13,765 nt of DNA, taken from NCBI GenBank assembly GCA_022801475.1, contig JAAWSH010000015.1, forward strand, positions 1 through 13,765. Direction: 5' to 3'. Below, one piece after another: positions 1 through 7,440 of the stretch. Origin of the DNA: Acutalibacter sp. (lineage in GTDB: Bacteria > Bacillota > Clostridia > Oscillospirales > Acutalibacteraceae). The position numbers and the translations under genes were made by a program. Under the pieces are notes generated by a model. The model did no database searches. It was given only the letters and a program-made list of their open reading frames with translations, and had not been told where the DNA came from. Within the stretch, counting starts at the first letter, position 1. Each line of letters begins with the position of its first letter.

Positions 1-395
1 GTAAGGCGCTCCTTGCACTGAATGGCCTTGTAGGCTGTGTCCCGCATGGAGCGGCTGACCCGCACAGAGTTGTTGTCCCTGAGAAAACGCCGGACTTCGC
101 CAATAATCATGGGCACTCCGTAGGTGGAAAACTGTACCCCCTGGCTTACATCAAAGTGGTCGATGGCTTTCATCAGGCCAATGCACCCCACCTGGAACAG
201 ATCGTCGGGATTCTCGCCCCGGTTGCCAAAACGCTGGATCACGCTGAGCACCAGCCGCAGGTTGCCGTTAATCAGCTTTTCTCTGGCTTCCCGGTCGCCG
301 TCGTGGCTTCGGATAAGCAGCTCCCGCATTTCGTCGCTTTTCAGCACCTTCAGTTTCGCAGTGTTCACGCCGCATATTTCCACCTTGCCTTGCAT
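1..395 (-). CDS. sigG: RNA polymerase sporulation sigma factor SigG (N-terminal part, cut by window edge)
   Basis: Sigma-G directs late gene expression in the forespore, recognising forespore promoters as part of RNA polymerase. The visible 131 residues start MQGKVEICGVNTAKL and include the sigma region 2 block with the stretches NGNLRLVLSVIQRF, DDLFQVGCIGLMKAID and FSTYGVPMIIGEVRRFLRDN, followed by VRVSRSMRDTAYKA at the start of region 3. The VEICGVNT opening is typical of SigG rather than SigF or SigE. The start at 395 is preceded by an AAGGGGG ribosome binding site eight bases away. Regions 3 and 4 lie beyond the window. In many spore formers sigG follows sigE, but here a divergent regulator gene lies upstream instead. 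The family call is firm; SigF is the only serious alternative. Confidence 0.93.
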   Translation of the reverse strand, partial: MQGKVEICGVNTAKLKVLKSDEMRELLIRSHDGDREAREKLINGNLRLVLSVIQRFGNRGENPDDLFQVGCIGLMKAIDHFDVSQGVQFSTYGVPMIIGEVRRFLRDNNSVRVSRSMRDTAYKAIQCKERL

Positions 396-456
396 AAGCA
401 GGGCCCCCTTCCAAGTTTCAGGAGGCGCCATACCTCCATGAATGGTTTTTCAGAGG

Positions 457-486
457 TATTGTTTGCATTTTTTGCCGGGTTTAAAC
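457..486 (-). promoter_or_regulatory. Candidate sigma-F promoter of sigG
   Basis: On the minus strand GTTTA (482-486) and GCAAACAATA (457-466) are separated by 15 bases. As I recall them, the sigma-F consensus elements are GYWTA and GGNRANANTR; this fits with one mismatch. sigG is a known sigma-F target in Bacillus. A 7-bp inverted repeat (ATACCTC 430-436, GAGGTAT 453-459) would fall at the start of the leader. This is pattern matching only. Confidence 0.4.
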
Positions 487-676
487 CAAGGGCTTTGGGC
501 AGCAAAAAGATCAAAGTCCTTCCATATATAGAGATTTCCTATAAGAGCGGGAGAGAAAAAAATTTTTTCGGTCTGCTTGTGCTAAAAGAGTTTACAGCGG
601 CAGGCGCGTTTTATATTGCCTATAAAACGGGCAAAAGTGCGTCATGAAATTGGTCGCAATCCGAAAGATTTGACGG

Positions 677-682
677 TATAAT
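677..682 (+). promoter_or_regulatory. Promoter -10 box of the XRE regulator gene
   Basis: A perfect TATAAT lies 31 bases before the chosen ATG. No good -35 box sits at 16-18 bp spacing; the best candidate, TTGGTC at 650-655, is 21 bp away, so the promoter may be weak or activator dependent. The AGGAGG ribosome binding site at 701-706 is seven bases from the ATG at 714. Confidence 0.45.
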
Positions 683-713
683 GAGGGAACATCTTATCCA
701 AGGAGGAATGAGT

Positions 714-1166
714 ATGAGCTTAGGAAACAATTTATTCAGCGCGCGGAAGAAAAAAGGGATGTCGCAGGAAGAGGTGGCGGAAAAGCTGGGAGTTAGCAGA
801 CAGACTATTTCTAAATGGGAGACGGATGAGACTTTGCCAGACATCCGTCAAGCAAAAAAACTGGCGGTCCTATACGGCCTGTCGCTGGACGAACTGATTG
901 CCTTTGATATAGCCGTGAAGGAAATCCAGGAAGTGATTGAAAAGATAAATCAAGAGGTTTCGGATAAAATCAATTGGACAGAGGTATGGAGCAAAAAGTA
1001 TCCCGTTCTATCCGCCTATCAAAGTCAAGTGGAAGTGCCCAGGTTCACGGCGGAATTGAGCAGACTGCTGGAAGAACTGCAAAAAGAGTATGGGTATAGC
1101 GAACTAGACGCCTTTTTAGTCTTAAAAGATATTCTGGCGGGTATTTGGAATAACAAAAAAGAGTAA
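714..1166 (+). CDS. XRE-family helix-turn-helix transcriptional regulator
   Basis: The product is a 150-residue cytoplasmic DNA-binding protein. Residues 1-60 form a Cro/C1-type helix-turn-helix domain: LFSARKKKGMSQEEVAEKLG followed by the recognition helix VSRQTISKWE and then LPDI, with the usual tail KLAVLYGLSLDELIAFD. The remaining ~90 residues are helical and charged and match no domain I recognise. I chose the ATG at 714 because AGGAGG (701-706) is seven bases upstream; in-frame starts at 681 and 708 are too early or only one base from that site. It stands alone between divergent sigG and a convergent CLC gene, so its targets cannot be inferred from neighbours. Autoregulation is common in this family, but no clear operator is visible. 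Confidence 0.88.
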   Translation: MSLGNNLFSARKKKGMSQEEVAEKLGVSRQTISKWETDETLPDIRQAKKLAVLYGLSLDELIAFDIAVKEIQEVIEKINQEVSDKINWTEVWSKKYPVLSAYQSQVEVPRFTAELSRLLEELQKEYGYSELDAFLVLKDILAGIWNNKKE

Positions 1167-1225
1167 GCAGCGGCAGCTTTGCGGTCCGCCCTTTGTAGGG
1201 TGAATTGCTAATTAAAACCGAAAAC

Positions 1226-1250
1226 CCCTGGAGTATTCCAGGGTTTTTTT
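1226..1250 (+). terminator. Rho-independent terminator after the XRE gene, probably bidirectional
   Basis: CCCTGGA (1226-1232) and TCCAGGG (1237-1243) form a 7-bp stem with a four-base loop, followed by seven T. Four A precede the stem, so it can also end transcripts of the convergent CLC gene read from the minus strand. Confidence 0.88.
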
Positions 1251-1344
1251 GGCATAACAAGTCTTTCGCCTTCCTCCCGCGTAGGGATAGAGAATTTCCT
1301 ACTCTGGAAGCTCTGTCATGTGGGTGTTCCCTATAGGCCGGAAA

Positions 1345-2616
1345 TTAATGCGTGTTCGTGTCAATGGTCCTGTGCTTCACCTTTGAAAAGCGGATGACTT
1401 GGCTGCTGTACAGCCCAAAATAGCCCGAGAGCACAAAGCTGACCGCAATAGCCAGAGCGAACAGCCCCAGCTCGTCGGTAGAGAACAATTCAGCAGCCAA
1501 AAAGAGCGTGGCAATGGGGCAGTTTACCACAGAGCAGAATAGAGCGCACATTCCCACAGCGGCGGAAAAGCTTGGGTCTAGACCCAGTAGCGGGCCCACT
1601 GCGCTGCCAAAGGTAGCTCCCACGAATAAGGTGGGCACGATCTCGCCCCCTCGAAAACCCGCGCCCACGCACAGGGCCGTTAGGACAATCTTCAGCAGAA
1701 ACGCCCAGGGAACGGCCTGGCCACCTACAGCCTGTTCGATGATATGGGCTCCCGCTCCTGTGTAGTCGTACAGGCCGAACAAGACCACCAACAAGGTCAT
1801 AAGAACCCCTCCTAACGCGATGCGCAGGTAGGAATTTTTTATCAGCTTCTCCGCCCAGTGTGCTGCTTGATGCAGGGCCACACATAGGAGAATCCCCACC
1901 CCGCCGCACAGGGCGGCCAGCAAAGCGGTCTGTCCCGCTGTGGCTGGCGTGAGGCCGGGAATGCTGCCGGACAGTTCAAACCGCATGGGGGGAACCCCCA
2001 GCAGACCGCTAATAAAGAAAGCGGTATAAGAGGCCGCCACACAGGGCAGAAAGGCGTTGTAAGAGATAGACCCCACCACAATGACCTCCAGCACAAACAC
2101 AGCCGCCGCAAGAGGCGTGCCGAACATGGCGGAAAAACACGCCGCCATGCCGCACATGGACAAAACCCGGACATCATCCTCGTCAAAACGGAGCAGCTCG
2201 CCAAAATTGTGCCCTAGAGAGCCCCCCAGCTGCAAAGCCGCGCCCTCCCGGCCCACCGAGGCCCCGAACAGGTGGGAAAGCAGGGTGCCCGCCACAATGA
2301 GTGGGGCCAGCAAAACCGGAATATGCTCGTTGGTGGTTACAGACTGGATGATCAAGTTAGTCCCAGTGCCAAAACTAACTTTACACAGCCGGTATAGCAG
2401 CAGAGTAATCAGACCCGCACATGGCAGCAGCCAGATGATCAGCGGGTAAGCCTGGCGTACCTCAGTGACACAGTCAATCAGAATATGAAAGCAGCTTCCC
2501 AAAAAGCCGCAGACCGCCCCTATTGCCAGGGCCGCTATGACCCAACGCAAAAATGCCAACAAATACTGCCCAACATCTTTGGAGGCCATCAACATACGAT
2601 CTTCATTTCTTTGCAA
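1345..2616 (-). CDS. CLC-family anion transporter, probably a fluoride/proton antiporter (CLC-F type)
   Basis: This polytopic membrane protein of ~423 residues has the CLC fold signatures. Numbering from the TTG at 2616, the first anion-binding loop reads GTGTNLI (residues 83-89) in place of the GSGIP of chloride transporters. The GREG motif with the gating glutamate is present (E124). The site of the inner proton glutamate reads EV (177-178) rather than EE. Later motifs are GFRGGEIVPTLFVGATFG and GLYSSQ. These substitutions match my memory of the fluoride-exporting CLC-F branch, which protects cells from fluoride. The start is uncertain: TTG 2616 has AAGGTGG five bases upstream, while GTG 2625 and ATG 2595 are alternatives without a well-placed site. 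No CBS domain follows. A chloride transporter or channel is the fallback call. Confidence 0.85.
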   Translation of the reverse strand: MQRNEDRMLMASKDVGQYLLAFLRWVIAALAIGAVCGFLGSCFHILIDCVTEVRQAYPLIIWLLPCAGLITLLLYRLCKVSFGTGTNLIIQSVTTNEHIPVLLAPLIVAGTLLSHLFGASVGREGAALQLGGSLGHNFGELLRFDEDDVRVLSMCGMAACFSAMFGTPLAAAVFVLEVIVVGSISYNAFLPCVAASYTAFFISGLLGVPPMRFELSGSIPGLTPATAGQTALLAALCGGVGILLCVALHQAAHWAEKLIKNSYLRIALGGVLMTLLVVLFGLYDYTGAGAHIIEQAVGGQAVPWAFLLKIVLTALCVGAGFRGGEIVPTLFVGATFGSAVGPLLGLDPSFSAAVGMCALFCSVVNCPIATLFLAAELFSTDELGLFALAIAVSFVLSGYFGLYSSQVIRFSKVKHRTIDTNTH

Positions 2617-2658
2617 GAAAGCCACCTTCTCATCCGGTAAAATTTTCTTTCAGATTTC

Positions 2659-2687
2659 AGTATACTCTCTTTCTCCTGGTTCTGCAA
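2659..2687 (-). promoter_or_regulatory. Sigma-A promoter of the CLC gene
   Basis: On the minus strand TTGCAG (2682-2687) and TATACT (2659-2664) are separated by 17 bp. The predicted start is only about 35 bases before the coding region, leaving no room for a riboswitch. Confidence 0.75.
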
Positions 2688-2782
2688 GGGGGATAGAGAG
2701 AAAAGTAAAGAAAATGCCGTGGCATAGGAGGTATACTTGAAATTTTATTACAGAATGGTTTGCTTGTATGGTGAATATTCTG

Positions 2783-2811
2783 TTGACATTGCTCTAATAA
2801 GTGCTTATAAT
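2783..2811 (+). promoter_or_regulatory. Consensus sigma-A promoter of the GH3 gene
   Basis: A perfect TTGACA (2783-2788) and a perfect TATAAT (2806-2811) are separated by 17 bp. A fully consensus promoter would be strong, which fits control by a repressor (see the palindrome at 2816-2825). The ribosome binding site AAGGAGG lies at 2833-2839. Confidence 0.9.
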
Positions 2812-2815
2812 TATA

Positions 2816-2825
2816 GTGTTAACAC
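2816..2825. promoter_or_regulatory. Candidate operator palindrome at the GH3 transcription start
   Basis: GTGTTAACAC is a perfect 10-bp palindrome beginning four bases after the -10 box, so it covers the expected transcription start. Two further outer positions (2814/2827 and 2813/2828) are also complementary. The position is typical of a repressor site; the regulator is unknown. Confidence 0.4.
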
Positions 2826-2844
2826 AATTTCAAAGGAGGTTGCT

Positions 2845-5079
2845 ATGGCTGAAAAAGAGAAACGCGCTGCTGCTTACCAGGTATACAAAAATCCAGACGG
2901 ACCGGACATTGGTACCGCTGGAGCCAATGTTTTAGAGGTGGACGGGCTCTATTTTAAAGATTTAGCCCGCACTGGCTGCCTGCTACCCTATGAGGATTGG
3001 CGGCTGCCCGCTGAAGAGCGCGCCCGGGACCTGGCCGCGCGCATGAGCGTGGAAGAGATCGCCGGGTTAATGCTCTACTCGCCTCACCAGATGGTGCCGT
3101 GCCCCGCCCAGGGGCCCTTCCCCGGCACCTACGGCGGCAAGACCCTGGATGAGAGCGGAGCCGAACACTGGGCCCTGACGGATCAGCAAAAAACTTTTTT
3201 GGAGAAAGATCACGTGCGCCACGTGCTGGCTATGGCCTTGGAAAATGCCCGGGTGGCTGCCAACTGGAGTAATGGCCTGCAAAGTTTTGCCGAGGCCCTG
3301 CCCTGGGGCATCCCAGTGAACATATCCAGTGACCCCCGCCACGGCGCCGCCAAGGCCGGGGCGGAGTACAAAAGTGGTGCGGAGGATGTTTCTAAGTGGC
3401 CGGAAGGGCTGGGCATGGCCGCTACCTTTTCTCCCGAGACCTGCCGGGCCTTTGGAGACGCGGTCTCAAAGGAGTGCAGGGCTCTGGGCATCACCACGGC
3501 CCTGTTCCCCCAGGTAGACGTGGCTACCGAGCCCCGCTGGATGCGCCTGGAGGATACCTTTGGCGCCTGCCCAGACCTGGTGACAGACTTCGGCAGGGCC
3601 TACTGTGATAGCTTGCAGACTACCCAAGGCGCCCCTGGCGGCTGGGGTAAGGACAGCGTCTGCGCTATGGCCAAGCACTGGCCCGGCGGCGGCCCCTGCG
3701 AGGGGGGCCGGGACGCCCATTATCCCTTCGGAAAGTTCGCCGTGTACCCGGGACAGCAGTTAGACGGCCACCTAAAGCCCTTCCTGGAGGGGGTTTTTCA
3801 GTTGGACGGTCCCACGGGCAGCGCCTCGGCCATTATGCCCTACTACACGGTGAGCTGGGGGCTGGACCCTTCGGGCAGGAACGTGGGCAACTCCTACAGC
3901 CAGTACATCATCCATGACCTGCTGCGGGAAAAATACGGCTACCAGGGCATTGTCTGCACCGACTGGGGCATTACAGGCGACCCGGTGCCGGAGGTGGACT
4001 CTTTTGGCAGTCGCTGCTACGGGGTAGAGGACCTGACCGAGGGCCAGCGGCACCTGCTGGCCATAGAAAATGGGGTAGACCAGTTTGGGGGCAACTCGGC
4101 GGTAGCCCCGGTGCTGGAGGCCTACCGATTAGGCTGCCAGAAGCACGGCGAGGCCGCCATGCGTAAGCGTTTTGAAGAGTCCGCCGTGCGGCTGCTGCTA
4201 AATATCTTCCGCTGCGGCCTGTTCGAGAACCCCTACCTGGACCCCGAGGAGAGCGCCGCCACGGTGGGCCGGGAGGACTTTTGCCAGGCGGGCTTTGAGG
4301 CCCAGCTAAGGTCCCTGGTGCTGGTAAAGAACAACGGCGCGCTGCCCCAGCGGGAGCGGAAAAAGGTGTATATCCCAGACCGGCATGTGGCGGCGGGCAA
4401 GACCTTCTTCCGTACGCCCATGCCCGCTCAGACCATCCAGCCGGTGGAGCGGGCCCTGGTGGAAAAATACTACGACTGGGCCCAGACCCCGGAGGAGGCG
4501 GACTTTGCCCTGGTGTTTATGGAGAGCCCCCTCTCAGACGGCTATTCCCAGGCTGACCGGGAGGCCGGGGGAAACGGCTACCTGCCCGTTAGCCTGCAAT
4601 ACAGGCCCTACACAGCTCACGCCGCCCGGGAGGAGAGTGTGGCCGGGGGTGACTTCCGAGAGGAATTTACCAACCGCTCGTATAAGGGCAAGACCACGGT
4701 AGCCCGCAATGAGAGCGACCTGGACCTGGTGCTGGACACCAAAAAGGCCATGGGGGAGAAGCCGGTGATTGTGGTGCTGCGGATGCATAACCCCACGGTA
4801 CCCGCCGAGTTCGAGCCTTACGCGGACGGAATTCTCGTTGATTTTGGAGTGCAGGGCCAGGCGCTGTTCCAGATGATCAGCGGCGGAGCCCAGCCTAGCG
4901 GTCTGCTGCCAGTGCAGATGCCGGCCCATATGGAGACGGTAGAGCGCCACTGTGAGGACACCCCCCTGGATATGGAGCCCTACACCGACAGCCAGGGCCA
5001 CGCCTATGACTTCGGCTTTGGCATGGACTGGTCCGGACCTATTGAGGACGGACGGGCCCAGCGGTACGGAAAGAAGTAG
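2845..5079 (+). CDS. Glycoside hydrolase family 3 protein (beta-glucosidase or beta-xylosidase type)
   Basis: The product is a 744-residue enzyme expected to hydrolyse terminal beta-linked sugars with retention of configuration. The N-terminal TIM-barrel half carries the family hallmarks: EPRWMRLEDTFG around R231, KHWPGGGPCEGGRDAH with K277-H278, and the nucleophile motif GIVCTDWG with D373. The C-terminal alpha/beta domain spans about residues 430-735 and ends with YDFGFGMDW, the usual GH3 closing motif; no fibronectin-like domain follows. There is no signal peptide or membrane segment, so it should act in the cytoplasm on imported oligosaccharides. I chose ATG 2845 because AAGGAGG lies five bases upstream and the consensus promoter ends at 2811, which excludes the longer in-frame TTG start at 2737. 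No transporter or regulator gene is adjacent. The exact substrate cannot be read from the sequence. Confidence 0.92.
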   Translation: MAEKEKRAAAYQVYKNPDGPDIGTAGANVLEVDGLYFKDLARTGCLLPYEDWRLPAEERARDLAARMSVEEIAGLMLYSPHQMVPCPAQGPFPGTYGGKTLDESGAEHWALTDQQKTFLEKDHVRHVLAMALENARVAANWSNGLQSFAEALPWGIPVNISSDPRHGAAKAGAEYKSGAEDVSKWPEGLGMAATFSPETCRAFGDAVSKECRALGITTALFPQVDVATEPRWMRLEDTFGACPDLVTDFGRAYCDSLQTTQGAPGGWGKDSVCAMAKHWPGGGPCEGGRDAHYPFGKFAVYPGQQLDGHLKPFLEGVFQLDGPTGSASAIMPYYTVSWGLDPSGRNVGNSYSQYIIHDLLREKYGYQGIVCTDWGITGDPVPEVDSFGSRCYGVEDLTEGQRHLLAIENGVDQFGGNSAVAPVLEAYRLGCQKHGEAAMRKRFEESAVRLLLNIFRCGLFENPYLDPEESAATVGREDFCQAGFEAQLRSLVLVKNNGALPQRERKKVYIPDRHVAAGKTFFRTPMPAQTIQPVERALVEKYYDWAQTPEEADFALVFMESPLSDGYSQADREAGGNGYLPVSLQYRPYTAHAAREESVAGGDFREEFTNRSYKGKTTVARNESDLDLVLDTKKAMGEKPVIVVLRMHNPTVPAEFEPYADGILVDFGVQGQALFQMISGGAQPSGLLPVQMPAHMETVERHCEDTPLDMEPYTDSQGHAYDFGFGMDWSGPIEDGRAQRYGKK

Positions 5080-5092
5080 ACGGAAAACAAAA

Positions 5093-5128
5093 GACCGGCG
5101 CAGCTCTTTTGCTGCCGCCGGTCCTTTT
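5093..5128 (+). terminator. Terminator after the GH3 gene
   Basis: GACCGGCGCAGC (5093-5104) pairs with GCTGCCGCCGGTC (5111-5123) with one bulged base and a six-base loop, followed by CTTTT. A run of A before the stem gives T-rich sequence on the other strand, so it may work in both directions. Confidence 0.75.
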
Positions 5129-5171
5129 CGCATCATTTATTAGACTTCTTGCGAAAATAGTTATTTACTAG

Positions 5172-5330
5172 GGCTTGTTTGAAAATAGAGGAAATGACGG
5201 ATTTTTGACGAGAAGTGGTCAGCTTCAAGGAGAAAACCGCAAGTCAACCTGTCGGTTGACGAGGATTTTTGACACAGAAGATGGCCGCTTATGGGCAAAA
5301 AGGCGCCGTTTTCGATTTTTCAAACAAGCC
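5172..5330. mobile_element. Nested 159-bp element with 14-bp terminal inverted repeats (MITE-like)
   Basis: GGCTTGTTTGAAAA (5172-5185) is repeated as its exact reverse complement at 5317-5330. Inside are a 7-bp hairpin GTCAACC/GGTTGAC (5243-5260) and a direct repeat GGATTTTTGAC (5199-5209 and 5263-5273). It has no coding capacity. Perfect terminal repeats, short length and internal symmetry are the usual marks of a miniature inverted-repeat element. No clear target duplication flanks it. Confidence 0.55.
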
Positions 5331-5516
5331 TTAATCCTGAACGAAATACTAGGAAAACTAGCGCGGTCCAAGTGCGAAGAGTTGGCCCTGTCAACTCTCG
5401 GCGCCTGGTGGGGGTTGGGGGTGAGCGTCTGCCGGTGGCAGACAAGCTGCGAACAGCCGAGGCTCTAAGCCCCAAGGTCTTGCTGTAGGGCGCGTTCCAT
5501 GTCCGTGCGTAGTGGC
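5331..5516. other. Unexplained hairpin-rich intergenic segment
   Basis: This is the remainder of the ~400-bp repeat-bounded region. It contains a perfect stem AGAGTTG/CAACTCT (5378-5384 with 5392-5398) and a perfect 7-bp stem with a GGT loop, GTCTGCC/GGCAGAC (5427-5443). CGAAATA (5342-5348) is complementary to TATTTCG (5520-5526) and could close the whole segment. I could not match it to 6S, SRP, RNase P or tmRNA signatures, and there is no gene with a ribosome binding site. Confidence 0.35.
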
Positions 5517-5537
5517 ATCTATTTCGCGAAAAGTCTA

Positions 5538-5873
5538 TTACTTGCGGAACCGCCTGCCGGTATTGCACCAGACCACCGCGAAACCCGACAGCCCCAGCAG
5601 CAGAACCAGGTACACCCAGGTCAGCCATTGCAGGCTAAAACAGAACAGCCCTACACCGTACAGAACAGTGGCCAGCCCGCAGGCCAGCAGAATCTTCCCG
5701 GTAAACCGGGCCAGGGCCGGGCCGTCCCACTGGGCCTTTTCCTGGGTGCTCATGGTGTTATATCCAGCCACTAACCAAGCGCCCTTGCCCATCAGCAGGG
5801 GAATGGACAGGCCGATGAGGGACAGGGCCACCAGGATCATAATCACAAAGCCTAAGAGATCGGATGAATTCAT
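5538..5873 (-). CDS. DUF3784 domain-containing small membrane protein
   Basis: The product is 111 residues with three hydrophobic segments at about residues 7-27, 61-79 and 83-102. Between the first two lies GKGAWLVAGYNTMSTQEKAQ (29-48), the signature I associate with DUF3784, a family of Firmicute membrane proteins of unknown function. The ATG at 5873 has GAGGT eight bases upstream. Only 28 bases separate it from the gpmI stop, so it is probably the last gene of the same transcript. Its stop codon lies within the right-hand inverted repeat at 5519-5540, so the last few residues (GRRFRK) may have been set by that element. No function can be assigned. Confidence 0.85.
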   Translation of the reverse strand: MNSSDLLGFVIMILVALSLIGLSIPLLMGKGAWLVAGYNTMSTQEKAQWDGPALARFTGKILLACGLATVLYGVGLFCFSLQWLTWVYLVLLLGLSGFAVVWCNTGRRFRK

Positions 5874-5901
5874 AGCGGTTTACCTCAGCTGGCAGCTCCT
5901 T

Positions 5902-7413
5902 TTATTTTATAATGCTTTCTCCGCTCATCTCGGCGGGCTGGGGCAGGCCCAGCACCTTCAGCATGGTGGGGGCAATGTCCGCCAGCCGGCCGCCTTCCCG
6001 CAGCTGGCAGGGGTGGTTGATAACGCAGAAGGGCACCGGGTTGGTGGTGTGGGCGGTAAAGGGCGTGCCGTCGTCGTCCACCATCTTGTCTGCGTTGCCG
6101 TGGTCCGCGGTGAGCAGGATGCAGCCGCCCATCTCCTTCACAGCAGCCTCCACCCGGCCAATGCAGGCGTCCACTGCCTCCACAGCCTTGACGGCAGCCT
6201 CAAACACGCCGGTGTGGCCCACCATGTCGCAGTTGGCATAGTTGAGAATCAGGGCGTCGTACTTGCCGGACTTGACGGCCTCCACCATCTTGTCGGTAAC
6301 CTCGTAGGCGCTCATCTCCGGCTGAAGGTCATAGGTGGCCACTGCCGGGGACTTCACCAGAATGCGGTCCTCGCCGGGATACTGCTTTTCCACGCCACCG
6401 TTAAAGAAGAAGGTCACATGGGCATACTTCTCTGTCTCGGCAATGCGCAGCTGGGTCAGGCCCTTATTAGAAATATATTCGCCAAACGTGTTCTCCAGGC
6501 CCTCGGGCTTGTAAGCCACGTCTACGTTAGGCATAGTTGCGTCGTACTGGGTCATGCACACGTAGTTGAGGGGGAAGAAGCCCTTTTTGCGCTCAAAACC
6601 AGTAAAAGCTGGGTCCACCAGGGTGCGGGTGATCTCTCGGGCCCGGTCGGGGCGGAAGTTGTAGAAGATGATAGAGTCCCCTGCCTCAATGGGCTGGGCG
6701 CCCTGGCAAACGGTGGGAACCACGAACTCGTCGGTGACCTCCTGGTCGTAGGAGTTCTGCACCGCGCAGATGGGGCACTCGGCCTCCAGGCCTTCGCCGT
6801 ACACCATAGCGGCATAGGCCTTTTCCACCCGCTCCCAGCGGTTGTCCCGGTCCATAGCGTAGTACCGGCCCATCACAGTGGCCACCTGGCCCACGCCAAT
6901 CTCCCCCAGCTTTTCCACCAGCTCCTTCACATAGTCCTTGCCGCTGCTGGGGGGCACGTCCCGGCCGTCCAAAAAGCAGTGGACAAAGACCTTTTCCACG
7001 CCGATCTTCTTGGCCATGGCCAGCAAGGCGTACAGGTGGGTGTTGTGGCTGTGCACGCCGCCATCGGACAAAAGGCCCATAAAGTGCAGGGCCTTGTCAT
7101 TCTCTTTGGCGGACTGCATGGCGTGCACCAGGGCGGGGTTCTTTTCCATATCGCCGTCCTGGGCGGACTTGGTAATGCGGGTCAGCTCTTGGTACACAAT
7201 GCGGCCCGCGCCGATGTTGGTGTGGCCCACCTCGCTGTTGCCCATCTGGCCGTCGGGCAGGCCCACGTCCATGCCGGAGGCCCCAATCTTGGTCACCGGG
7301 TTCTCCTTGAGGATGCGGTCCAGGTTGGGGGTCTGGGCGGTCACAATGGCGTTGCCCTCATCCGGGGCAATGCCAAAGCCGTCTAAGATCATCAAAACAA
7401 GGGGTTTTTTCAT
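5902..7413 (-). CDS. gpmI: 2,3-bisphosphoglycerate-independent phosphoglycerate mutase
   Basis: This cytoplasmic manganese enzyme interconverts 3- and 2-phosphoglycerate in glycolysis. At 503 residues it has the usual family length. The metal and catalytic motifs are visible: LMILDGFG with D11, [17 protein letters not shown] with the phosphorylated serine S60, [17 protein letters not shown]-like [25 protein letters not shown], and TADHGNAD near the C-terminus. The ATG at 7413 has an AAAGGAA site about 12 bases upstream, a rather long spacing, so initiation may be modest or helped by the leader. It lies downstream of tpiA, separated by a hairpin-rich 400-bp stretch, and 28 bases upstream of the DUF3784 gene. 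Mn dependence links such enzymes to pH control during sporulation in Bacillus; that is family knowledge, not shown here. Confidence 0.97.
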   Translation of the reverse strand: MKKPLVLMILDGFGIAPDEGNAIVTAQTPNLDRILKENPVTKIGASGMDVGLPDGQMGNSEVGHTNIGAGRIVYQELTRITKSAQDGDMEKNPALVHAMQSAKENDKALHFMGLLSDGGVHSHNTHLYALLAMAKKIGVEKVFVHCFLDGRDVPPSSGKDYVKELVEKLGEIGVGQVATVMGRYYAMDRDNRWERVEKAYAAMVYGEGLEAECPICAVQNSYDQEVTDEFVVPTVCQGAQPIEAGDSIIFYNFRPDRAREITRTLVDPAFTGFERKKGFFPLNYVCMTQYDATMPNVDVAYKPEGLENTFGEYISNKGLTQLRIAETEKYAHVTFFFNGGVEKQYPGEDRILVKSPAVATYDLQPEMSAYEVTDKMVEAVKSGKYDALILNYANCDMVGHTGVFEAAVKAVEAVDACIGRVEAAVKEMGGCILLTADHGNADKMVDDDGTPFTAHTTNPVPFCVINHPCQLREGGRLADIAPTMLKVLGLPQPAEMSGESIIK

Positions 7414-7440
7414 GCTGTATTCATATTCCTTTCATTAAGG

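Larger units (their letters stand above)
396..713. other. Intergenic region between sigG and the divergent XRE gene
   Basis: This AT-richer gap carries the candidate sigma-F promoter and sigG leader on the left and the XRE promoter and ribosome binding site on the right. In the middle is a palindromic A/T tract, seven A followed by six T (556-568). I see no convincing gene or RNA here. Confidence 0.6.
5137..5540. repeat. Inverted-repeat-bounded non-coding element, ~400 bp (MITE-like)
   Basis: The ends are imperfect inverted repeats of about 22 bases. The left end (5139-5160) contains TAGACTTCTTGCGAAAATAG. The right end (5519-5540), read on the minus strand, contains TAGACTTTTCGCGAAATAG. They differ at three positions plus one extra A. 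No plausible gene lies between them. The left end begins just after the GH3 terminator, and the right end supplies the stop codon of the DUF3784 gene. A smaller inverted-repeat element (5172-5330) is nested inside. This layout fits a non-autonomous mobile or intergenic repeat, but no target duplication is evident and copy number cannot be judged from one window. Confidence 0.5.

Noticed and set aside
438..647. Plus-strand frame of 69 codons beginning MNGFSEVLFAFFAG in the sigG-XRE gap
   Set aside because: Its ribosome binding site spacing is 12 bases, it continues a frame that is antisense to sigG, it overlaps the likely sigG promoter, and the product looks like translated AT-rich spacer with no recognisable domain.
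2617..2740. Fluoride riboswitch in front of the CLC gene
   Set aside because: The clear promoter leaves a leader of only about 35 bases, too short for the element, and the conserved fluoride-riboswitch core bases were not seen.
2737..2844. Longer GH3 start at TTG 2737 with an AGGAGG upstream
   Set aside because: The consensus promoter at 2783-2811 lies inside this extension, and ATG 2845 has its own perfect ribosome binding site. The added residues do not resemble GH3 or a signal peptide.
5512..7386. Very long plus-strand open frame opposite gpmI
   Set aside because: It is a histidine- and valine-rich shadow caused by the codon bias of gpmI on the other strand, with no ribosome binding site or family match.
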